A stretch of 64,000 bases of DNA from Cololabis saira. Taxonomy: Eukaryota > Chordata > Actinopteri > Beloniformes > Belonidae. The stretch spans positions 27,255,501 to 27,319,500 of the forward strand of contig NC_084592.1 in NCBI RefSeq assembly GCF_033807715.1, written 5' to 3'. Position 1 is the stretch's first letter. Every line of letters starts with the position of its first letter. Shown here piece by piece: positions 55,160 through 64,000 of this stretch. The notes under the pieces were generated by a model. The model was not told the DNA's origin and did not search any database. It worked only from the letters and a program-made list of their open reading frames with translations. A program made the position numbers and the translations under genes.

Positions 55160-56019
55160 GGTTTGGGAACCTCAGGATTTCATCTCTGCTTTTTGCAGAT
55201 GATGTTGTCCTGTTGGCTTCATCAGACCGGGACCTTCAGCATGTGCTGGGGCGGTTTGAGGCCGAGTGCGACGCGACAGGGATGAAAATCAGCACCTCCA
55301 AAACCGAGGCCATGGTTCTCCATCGGGAAAGGGTGGCATGCCTCCTCCGGGTGGGTGGAGAAGTCCTGCCTCAGGTGGAGGAGTTCTGGGGATCTTGTTC
55401 ACGAGTGAGGGAACGATGGAGCGTGAGATTGACAGACGGATCGGTGCAGCGTCCACAGTTATGCGGTCGATGTACTGGACTGTCGTGGTGAAGAAGGAGC
55501 TTAGTCGAAAGGCGAAGCTCTTCATTTACCGGTCAATCTACGCACCTACCCTCACCTATGGTCATGAACTTTGGGTAGTGACCGAAAGGACAAGATTGCG
55601 GATACAAGCGGCCGAGATGAGTTTCCTCCACAGGGTGGCTGGACGCTCCCTTAGAGATAGGGTGAGGAGTTCGGTCACCCGGGAGGAGCTCGGAGTCGAG
55701 CCACTGCTCCTTCACATTGAGAGGAGTCAGCTGAGGTGGCTTGGGCATCTGTACCGGATGCCTCCTGAACGCCTCCCTAGGGAGGTGTTCCAGGCATGTC
55801 CCTCCGGGAGGAGACCACGGTGAAGACCCAGGACACGCTGGAGAGACTATGTCTCTCGGCTGGCCTGGGAACGCCTCGGACTCCCCCCGGAAGAGCTGGA
55901 GGAAGTGTCTGGGGTGAAGGAAGTCTGGGCATCTCTGTTGAGGCTGCTGCCCCCGCGACCCGGGAACGGATAAGCGGAAGAAGATGAGTGAGTGAGTGAG
56001 TGAGTGAGTGAGTGAGTGA
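55160..56019 (+). mobile_element. Rex3 (RTE clade) LINE, 5' truncated, 12-bp target duplication
   Basis: Bounded by GCATTTCATGAA at 55148-55159 and 56020-56031. The coding part starts inside the reverse transcriptase (GNLRISSLLFADDVVLLASS, with the catalytic FADD motif), then ISTSKTEAMVLHRE. A shift near 55385 moves to MEREIDRRIGAAS, LTYGHELWV, LGVEPLLLHIERSQLRWLGH and LPREVFQACPSGRRPR. One in-frame TGA (55821-55823) precedes RPRTRWRDYVSRLAWERLG and the stop at 55971-55973. The tail is (GAGT)n, a variant of the usual Rex3 (GATG)n. With one shift and one stop it is a relatively recent dead copy. Confidence 0.9.
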
Positions 56020-56031
56020 GCATTTCATGAA

Positions 56032-56185
56032 TTTTGAATCTGGACTGTTTGGGAATGACTTTTACTATAACTGGACTGGATTAGGTTGTACTAAATTTGG
56101 CTATATGGAACTTGTTTTCTTTCCCTCTAAAGTGCCTTAAGATGTCAAGAATTTGCACTATAAAAAGATTGACTTAAATGACATT
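56032..56185 (+). mobile_element. LINE 3' tail
   Basis: CTAAAGTGCCTTAAGATGTC, AATTTGCACTATAAAAAGAT, then TGACTTAAATGACATTGAC: an L2-type 3' end into whose neighbourhood Rex3 inserted. Confidence 0.5.
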
Positions 56186-56209
56186 GACGACGTCTTCTTT
56201 TTAATAGAT

Positions 56210-56610
56210 ATGCTGTTTAAAGTTGGCAACTGAACAAAATTGGCAACTGAACAAAACTCAGATAAGACTGAATGGTTGTCTTTGGCCTTTGAGCTCTTCA
56301 GAAATAGACTGTCTAGTCATTTTGTCACACAGATGACTTTACTTCTACTGTAAGGAATCTTGGAGTTATTCATGACCAGAATTGGTCCTTTCAGTCACAC
56401 ATAAAATACGTTTTAGAACTGCCTTATTTCACCTTCAAATCATAAGAATAAGGAAATCATATCTCAAAATGACATGATTGCATATGTTACTTCAATGTTG
56501 GATTATTGCAATTCCCTGTTAGTAAGATGTGCAAAAATGACTCCAAACAGCCTCTAGCTGATCTAAAATGCTGCAGCAAAAATATTGATGAGGATCAAAA
56601 AACTGATTTC
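56210..56610 (+). pseudogene. L2-type reverse transcriptase relic
   Basis: Reads in shifting frames as NLGVI-DQN-SFQSHIK, then a pattern like LDYCNSLL and LQLIQNAAAKVL of L2-clade enzymes (seen here as LLQFPV and the codons for NAAAKILMRI). Many stops. Fragment only. Confidence 0.6.
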
Positions 56611-57389
56611 TTTAAAATGTATTTTATATATTTACCAACAAAACAGTTTGCTTGTTTTTTTAAAAATAAAAGTAGCATAATATTAATTATAATTGTTAAT
56701 GTGACAAAAGGTAATGATAGAACTTTTTCCATTTTGAAGTGTGCATGCTTGTCTACTTTAGTTTAATGCCTTAACAGAACTATCTTGGACCAATCAGACC
56801 GAGACTCAAAGAATGACCTATTTCTTTCAAGTGTAACAGCCAGCTACATGTACACAGCCTCACACATACTTAAATACACTTGTAAGGGCTCGTAGAAAGT
56901 GCCCACACAGAACTGTCACAGTAAGTTTCCATACAAGTGCCTGACAAATGGTTGAAGCCACCTCAAACCTTTCCAAGGCATTCTCTCCTTTTGGATGTGG
57001 ATTGTCCCAGGAGTCTGGGGAGGCACATTAATCACTAGGTGATTGGTGAGCCAAAGGGATAATCCTCCCACAAGTGTGCTCATTAGAAAAGCCTTACTCT
57101 GTATGAGTGCCCAGGTTAAGATTTGCTTTCGCCATGTCTACTCATGGTGTCTAAATATTTCTGTCAGCAAAGCGAATAGAAGTAAGCTATGGCTATGAAT
57201 CCAAAATATTATCAGACACTGTCAATACTAATTTATAAGTTTTCTGTTTGTTTCTTGCTGTTTTTTAAAATTATGTATTGGACACACATGTAAGCCTACT
57301 TTGAAGTTTATCTCAACTGTCATTGGGCAAAAGTTATGGACATCTTCCTGAACTCTATGGCTTGTTTTTGAGGGTGTGCTTTCTCTTGT

Positions 57390-57422
57390 GGGGTGTGGGG
57401 TGGGGGGTGGGGGGGGGGGGGG
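57390..57422. repeat. G-rich tract
   Basis: TGGGGTGTGGGGTGGGGGG followed by G-runs, with at least four runs of four or more G, so a G-quadruplex is possible. Confidence 0.75.
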
Positions 57423-58454
57423 TCAATCAAGTAAATCTGTATCTGGCTCCCAATTTAATGTCTTTAAACAGGTCAGGATGTTGACTGCAAAATACAGAGA
57501 CGGAAAGTGGTGCGCAGGAAAAGGGAAAGAGTGAATCAGCATTTACTGTGCCAAAGATTTATCAGGAACACACAGTAAAACCTCTTGTCTGATTTTGCTG
57601 GGTGTAGGTCTACGACAAAGCATGTGCGACTGCTGTTTTCTCCGAAGTGACCTACAATATCTGTGTTTTATCTTAGGGAGCACAGCTTACCAAATTTAAG
57701 TAAAGTAAAGTATGATAGCAGGAGCATCATTATTTAGGCTTGTTTCATTGCCTCTATGGCTGGACTACTTGCAATCATCAAGAGGAAAATTAATTTCCAA
57801 GTTTACTCAAACATCCTACAGGATAATATCAGGGTGACTGCCTGCAGGATTAAGCTTAGCAAGAGAATGATCCTAATGATGAAGTAAATACAACACAGAT
57901 TGGCTTCAGATAAACAAAATCCAGCTTTTGACACGGTTTAGTCAGAGCTCAGTCGTAGAGATGCTGTAGAATGACCACAGAAGTCCTAGAGGAATGGTGA
58001 AAAATTCCCCTTCAAATTTATATAGGTTGATCCAGAGCTACTGAAAACGCTGGCTTGAAGTCATTGCTGTCAAAGGATGTTTAACCAGCTACTCTTGCTG
58101 CGTTAATGTTAATTTAGTTTGGTGAACAAAAACAGAAGAAATTACAGTGGTTTGTGTGTGTTTGTTATAATCTCAAGCAGACTGCCTTTTGTCTTTGAGA
58201 CCTTGGATTACATCATACAGCAAATTTATGCAGAAAACAAGTTAAGTCCAAGTGTTTTTCATTCTCTTCCTCGCCATCATAGGACAGTGTAAACAAATAT
58301 GTCATAATCATTTCATTTATTGCTGTAGACAATAAGTAAAAGCTGTTAAATTAGAGTCAAGGAGTGCTCTTTGTGTTTTAATGGACATCAGTCGGATTTA
58401 ATAATATATGTCATGGTGAACTTGGAATTGATTAATTTGATATTAAATTGACTG

Positions 58455-58479
58455 CCCCCCCCCCCCCCCCCCCCCCCCC
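58455..58479. repeat. Poly-C tract
   Basis: 25 uninterrupted C. Confidence 0.95.
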
Positions 58480-60729
58480 ACAAGGTCTTGTTAATCATTT
58501 CAAAACCATAATAGGGCAAGGTTGGGACTGCACAGTTGCAGTCTAACGTTTTGCAGCCTGTTTGTAGTACCAATTCTGACAGATGCTCTGTGCTATCTGG
58601 CAAAACCCATATCTCCATTTTCCATATGCCTGCTGCCTCTAAATCCTGGCTGATGTGTGCATGTGCTGTATTTCCATGAAGTCTGCCACACATAACTAGA
58701 CACGGGCACTTAGTTAACAATCACTAAACTGTCTGATAAAATGGACAAAAACACAAGTTAATGACAGCAGCTGTGCTTTGAGATTAGCTATCAGAAACTG
58801 CTGGTAATTACAGCAGGACAATGAGAAAACAGATGATTGCACAGCAAAAATTTCAGACCTGTGAAGATTTTCCTACCCCAATAAGGCTTCTCTTGTCAAA
58901 TTTGCATTCTTCTACAAAAAGCATGTCAGTTTGCTCATCCATTCATTTGATGATTTTGACAAGTTGATCTCTTGTAGTTACCTAAATCCTCATGCCACCT
59001 GGTACCAAAGACACTGGATTAGACCCTTTACTCTTTTGAGTCAGCAAAGGAACGTTGTATTGAGAGCTCCTGCTCAGTGACCCTTTGTAAAGCCACAAGC
59101 CTTGGCCACTGGTCCAAGATACAAAACATAAAAGGGAAAGCACTTGCCTTAAGGAGGAAAGCACAACACAAAAGGTATGTTGTGCTTGAGTGCCAAGCCA
59201 CGGGAACACAGAAGTTTGATTCTAAAAATACCTTCCTCCCACCACACTTTTGCTTCTGCAACACGCAATAGCCTCTGCACCCAGAGCCCTAACAGCTTGA
59301 TGGCAATTACTCCAAAATTGCTCTTATTTTCTCCAAGTCTTCATAATTTCCAGTCAACTTGTAGTTCATCAGCTCGTGTATGTTATCGAGCGTGCCAGTG
59401 GAGGAAATGGGTAACGCCCTGCTGCTATTTAAAGGTTGAACTATTCCAGGTAGGCCCAAAAACTTTATTCACTTGACTGTGCCAAACATTTACCAGTCTC
59501 TGCCTGACACCTAGTCATGCAAAAGCAATTAGTGCAAACCAAACACAGACATTTCATGTGTAAGTAAGGCCACCCAAACCCATCAATTATATAGGACTTA
59601 GCAGTAAAAACCATTACAGGTCGTTTCAAATTCACTCACAGTAAGTGCTGTTTTTTCTCTTCCTTTTTTAAGATGACTGCTCAGTTGAGTAGTGATCTAA
59701 AAGACTTGAAAAAGCTTGCATGTGCGTGCTCAGTGTTCAAGACCCATGAGAATGGGCGACAGTTTGGTGTGAATAGACATTGATTATAGAGTTCAGCACA
59801 TCATATCTGATTGTTTTATGTGTCAAAGAAGTGAGTCAAAGAAACACCCACAAATGAGACCACGAAAAAAATCCCCAATGTTGAATGAGCTACTTCTGAT
59901 CTGGAAGTATACACTCACCAAAAAGAAGTATATTATACAGTAGTATATGTTGATATAGGCTAAATAAATAAATAATAGGCAGAAATACTAGAGCTTTAAA
60001 TAAAACACATGTTTTAATGTTGACCTATTCAAGACACATGTAAACTGATGTGTTTCTAGCATTTATGTTGAAGTGAAAAATGGATCAGTATCATTGAGAT
60101 TAAACAAAAATGAAGGCTTAGTGGTTCAGGACGCTGAGACATAAGAATTAAGGTAAGTTATCTTGTGCAAGTTATGTGGTGCACACTGATGATAGACCAA
60201 CTAAACAAATCAATCTCAACAAGGGTTTTACATTTACATTTTCAATTGCATTTTGTCTTCACATACTTATAACTATATACAATCATGTAAAAAAGAAAGC
60301 AGTTTCTTTCAGTTCTAACATTTTATATATAGGCAGGTTATTATAAATGGGAGTCTGGGATAAAACCTCCTTGGTCCTTACAAACATAGTTTCTTCATTT
60401 AAAGTGACCAACCTGGCAGGATCCACTGACTTAGCACAATACTGCTCTATACTTCTTGGTAATGGGTGTGTCCACTTGAGTGAGTGACCCCAGCCACAAA
60501 ACATGTCTGCTTTGAGCAAAACTGTAAAGACATGTTTGAAAAAATACCCTTTATATGGCATCTTTGTTGTGTTAAAATATGTGAAGGACATTTTATTAAG
60601 GAAATTGTGTCTATTTTGAAAAATAGTAATAAGTAATTAAAACTTTAGGTTAACAACCATACATGCCATATTATATATTCGTATTCTGTGTTATACACAT
60701 CTCTAACATCTTAGTGGGGGAATCTTTAA

Positions 60730-61225
60730 AGGGGACTTATTATGAAAAACAAATTTTCTCTTGATTTAACATATATAGAGTGGTCTCCCCTCAGCCTGCC
60801 AACTCAGAGAAGGAGGAAAGCAACCAAATTCTGCAGTGTCTGTACAGCCGCCCAGATGAGCCATCCAGTGTGATGTGGCTTCTACGAGCCATTCAGATTC
60901 TGCTCCCTTTCGTTACGTAACGAAAATGCGATTTACATAGGTTGGCCTCCGATGCGTGAAACCACGCCCACAACTAACTCCGCCGGCCGGAGTTTCGTAG
61001 CGGTGTATTGCGTCATTCAGGCAGCCAATGAGCACAGTGCCTCATGATCATAGCCTCCCCGCCCACTCAGAATCCAGCATAGATAATGAGGTTCGAGAAT
61101 GGGACGCTAAAGACATGGCTCAGAGGCTGAATTTCTAATTTATTTAGCAAAAACAATCAAAAGCTTATTTTTAAGACATTCAAGGCCTGTTTAAAATATG
61201 TATTAGATGCCATAGTAGGTCCCCT
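60730..61225. mobile_element. TTAA-flanked non-autonomous element
   Basis: 496 bp, ends AGGGGACTTATTATG and CATAGTAGGTCCCCT as inverted repeats, with TTAA at 60726-60729 and 61226-61229. No coding. Homologous to 51299-52494 without its two nested inserts. The interior holds GTTACGTAAC. Confidence 0.8.
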
Positions 61226-61229
61226 TTAA

Positions 61230-62311
61230 ATGCGAGCCCATTCTTTTTTCTCATGGCTCTATGTGACCAAAGTTGTCATGACAAAAACAGTCTCCGTATG
61301 TATATTCTGTGGTTTTTAAATATATGCCTTCTGGGAACAAAGCATCAAAGCTGAATTTTAGTTTAGAAACTGGATTACAAATCGTATTTATTTTTTCAAG
61401 TTAAGGCTCCGAAGTTCAAACTTTAGCAGGCAAACCCTGAACAGACTTTGAAAGTGGCTACCTTTGATCGAAGGAAAAAAAGGGTAGGCCTGGTTGGCTG
61501 CATATGCAATACAGTTGCCTTTCCTCTGGCAACAGTCTTTTATAATTTTATAAAGCTGCCAACCCTCAGAAATCTGCCTACTTCAATTTTTCACTCCAAT
61601 ATATTCAACTCTGACCCTTTAACACATAATTCAAAACATGTATTGGTCAGTGGCTGGATTTTGGTCGACCACAATCAAACACAATCCGCTTCCCACTGGT
61701 GTTTTACCCATATGGTCAAAAGGAACAGGGAGAAGGCGGTGGAATGTTAGAGACAAAATGTGAAAAAGATGTTCACTCCAGGGCACTATTTAAACAAAAT
61801 TTATTTTGTTTTTGCGTAACATCGCGTACACACAAAATGTGACATGCAGGAGATGTATGCCATTTCCAATACAAATGATAGGATCGATGAAAACAAAAAG
61901 AAAGTGCAAACCAGAACGGAAAGTGACTACTGCTTACAAACAGTTTGGAGACAGGAAATTGGCAACGCGTATTGTGAGTTGGCATACTAAAGGAAAATTT
62001 TTAAATGAAATGTTTGCCTTCGTTTCAAATAACACGTTACTATGTTTATTGCTGAAAAATGTATTCTTACTTGGAAGCACATTTCCAGGACATGGTACTT
62101 TTTACTTCAAATGTTTTGTGATCTTCTTTGGGGGGGCCAGTGAAAATTGACTAGGAACCTGACCTGCCTCAGCTGCAGAGGGTAACAATCATTGATCAGA
62201 GATAGGTTTCTTTTAAAATTAGGTTGTTACTTGTAGGTTGCTCTGCTTGCAGGGAGATTTCCATCCTCTTTCAGCTGCACTGTTGTAGATTCTGTATTAT
62301 TATACTAGTGG
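61230..62311. other. Unassigned DNA
   Basis: No supported gene. A 114-codon frame at 61806-62150 shows no domain. Confidence 0.45.
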
Positions 62312-62660
62312 GGTGGCAGTGACACAGGTGGTAGAGCGGGTCGTCCAGTGAGCCAAGGATTGGCAGTTCAAACCCAGCAATCCCCCAGGCATCTGTCATT
62401 GTGTCCTTGGGCAAGACACTTCACTCTCCTTGCCTCCAGTGAGGGCCTCGCTGAATGTAAATGTGAATGTTATTGTGCCAGTGGTGGTCAGAGAGGCTCT
62501 TGGCGCAGATTGGCTGCCACGTTTCCGTCAGTCTGCCCCAGGGCAGCTGTGGCTACACATGTAGTTTACCATCCCCAAGTATGAATGGAGTGAATGAATA
62601 ATATGCAAACTTAAAGGCGCTATATAAGGCAAGTTCTTGTTATTATTATTATTATAAAGC
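62312..62660 (+). mobile_element. tRNA-derived SINE with LINE-type 3' tail
   Basis: Head: GACACAGGTGGTAGAGCGGG (A-box) and TTGGCAGTTCAAACCCAGC (B-box). Body: GTCCTTGGGCAAGACACTTC. The tail AAAGGCGCTATATAAGGCAA and (TTA)n match LINE 3' ends. TATTATTATA before and (TATTAT)n after may be the target duplication. Confidence 0.8.
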
Positions 62661-63346
62661 AAATCCACATTTTTGAAACAAAATAAAAGTATATGATGTA
62701 AACGCAATAACAATGTGGTAAAATCATAAAGCAAGGTGGATCAGGATGAATGAAATAATGAAAAAACTCCTCAGTGTCAATTAGAACCCTGAAGAAATTC
62801 TAGGTATGTCTTGGTTGGAAATGTTGTTTTATTGTAAATTATAAAACAAATTACAGGGAAAAATGTTGCTGAGCTCACTACCATATGGTTAAAGAGCTGA
62901 CATCATGTATCTGTTTAACTTTTATTCTTATATTTTGTTTTATTAGATATATTTGCTTATTTTATTGTTCATTTGGGGATTCATTCATTGGTTTTAGTAT
63001 CTACGACACCAACATTTTTTTTTTGGTGTACATCCAAGTCCATGACCATTTAATACATTGCTGTCAACTACAGATTACAGGGAAAGTTAAATATTGTGGG
63101 AATAAAAAGTACAGTAAAACTTCAAATAATGACTCTCAATTTGCCGCTGGTCCCAATTATCTGCCAGGTGTAACAAAATATGTTTTATATTAAACACCCA
63201 TCCCAAATAAAGGCCGGGTCAAACATTGTTTTTCTGGTGGCCAAAAAAATATTATACCGTATGCAAATATAGCCTACCTAAACACAAACAAATAACCTTG
63301 AATGAATTGAAAAGGTGTTATGAAGTTGAGCAGCATTTGTATCAAA
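62661..63346. other. Unassigned DNA
   Basis: No supported gene. Confidence 0.5.
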
Positions 63347-63656
63347 GAGAAAGGTGAAAAAAAGGAGGGGAAAAAAGGTGAGCTTGAGGGGTCTCGGACT
63401 CCAGTCCTCGGGGGCCTCAGTCCTGCATGTTTTAGTTGTTTCCCTGCATCAACAGACCTGATTCAAATTATGGGTCGTCACCAGCTTGTCACCAAAGTCT
63501 GGATATTCTGTTGATGACACAGCTACTTGTATCACCGTGTGCTAAAAAAGGGACACATCTAAAACATGCAGGACACCGGCCCTTGAGGACTGGAGTCCGA
63601 CACATGTGCTAGCTCTTTGCTCACCTCTTTTCCCCTCCTTTTTTTTTGCCTTTCTC
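63347..63656. repeat. Palindrome with 37-bp arms enclosing a MITE
   Basis: The left arm 63347-63383 (GAGAAAGGTG, GGAGGGG, GGTGAGC) and right arm 63619-63656 are inverted copies with few differences. The spacer holds the hAT-like MITE. Confidence 0.7.
63390..63604. mobile_element. hAT-like MITE, copy 2
   Basis: Ends GTCTCGGACTCCAGTCCTCG and CTTGAGGACTGGAGTCCGAC. The interior shares CATGTTTTAG/TTGTTTCCCT, CACCAGCTTGTCACC and CATCTAAAACATGCAGGACA with 19816-20039. More diverged than copy 1. Confidence 0.65.
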
Positions 63657-64000
63657 TTTTCCCTTAGCTTGGATACTTGACGAGCGTGCCAGGCACCAGC
63701 GTGAGTTGACGAAGATTATACGAATAATGGGAAAAGAGTTGTATCAGACCATAATTGACAACGAGAAGCCGGTCGCGGCTAGCACTAGCTGGCTAGATCA
63801 AAGACGCACAATACGATTTGGTTTGAATGGAGACACACAATTAATAAACACAGGTCCCAAATAAACGCCTGTTGATTGAACGTTGAACGTTGATAGAGGA
63901 TAACAAAAGTGACCCACGTTTTCTGTTCAGCACTGTAGCCAGGCTGACAAAGAGTCACAACTCTGTGGAGCCGTGCATTCCTGCAGCTCTAAGTAGTGAA
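63657..64000. other. Unassigned DNA at the right edge
   Basis: A plus-strand frame (63646-63864) gives HQRELTKIIRIMGKELYQT, which I do not recognise. It overlaps the palindrome arm and may be part of an element that continues beyond the window. Confidence 0.35.

Larger units (their letters stand above)
56611..60725. other. Unassigned DNA with G and C homopolymer tracts
   Basis: No supported gene in 4.1 kb. A G-rich run (57390-57422) and a C-run of about 25 (58455-58479) are the only notable features. Longest frames are 110 codons or less and have no domain. Confidence 0.5.

Noticed and set aside
62320..62380. tRNA gene
   Set aside because: Same reason: it is the head of a SINE with a LINE-type tail.

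Overview
The window is nuclear DNA of a ray-finned (teleost) fish. It carries Rex3 and L2 LINE fragments, tRNA-derived SINEs, PIF/Harbinger, Tc1, hAT-like and TTAA-type DNA transposons, a Penelope-like retroelement, and long perfect microsatellites. Exon/intron-style transposon genes and TA, TTAA and 3-bp target duplications show a eukaryotic genome. I found no host gene that I can recognise, no tRNA or rRNA gene and no CRISPR array. Nearly all long open frames are short, lack family resemblance, or run through simple repeats, so the window reads as an intergenic or intronic stretch rich in nested mobile elements.

Layout. 0-13 kb: a Harbinger-like non-autonomous element (2258-3523) with a palindromic TA element inside it, a TTAA-flanked MITE (4487-4826), two tRNA-SINE-type repeats, a SINE with a perfect 15-bp target duplication (5986-6171), a 173-bp segment duplicated at 6.75 and 11.99 kb, and the first copy of a modular repeat called family A here (9566-10641). 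15.8-20.6 kb: an L2 LINE 3' end invaded by a SINE and by a Rex3 tail, then a DNA-transposon relic invaded by a foldback MITE and a hAT-like MITE. 22-28 kb: a (TG)n tract, two head-to-tail family A copies (23238-26095), a (TATG)n tract. 28-34 kb: mostly unassigned.

35.0-37.7 kb: the best-preserved element, a PIF/Harbinger transposon with two convergent genes, a Myb/SANT-like DNA-binding protein on the plus strand and a DDE transposase on the minus strand. A TTAA MITE sits inside the transposase intron and a GAT microsatellite encodes a poly-Asp tail. Next come a second Harbinger-like element, an L1 ORF1 fragment and an inverted family A copy (39470-40464). 43.3-45.7 kb: a 5'-truncated Penelope-like element with 183-bp inverted terminal repeats. 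Its GIY-YIG endonuclease frame is split by a 1641-bp TA-flanked transposon with a CpG-rich tandem core.

46-64 kb: a tandem-duplicated repeat that shares a module with family A, LINE tails, a Tc1 relic, a SINE with its tRNA head, two TTAA-type elements (one holding two palindromic TA elements), a Rex3 copy with a 12-bp target duplication, an L2 reverse-transcriptase relic, another SINE and a hAT-like MITE inside a palindrome.

The elements do not form one pathway. Their value is as a readable order of insertions, and most of the findings concern that. Family names come from recalled features of these families and were not searched.
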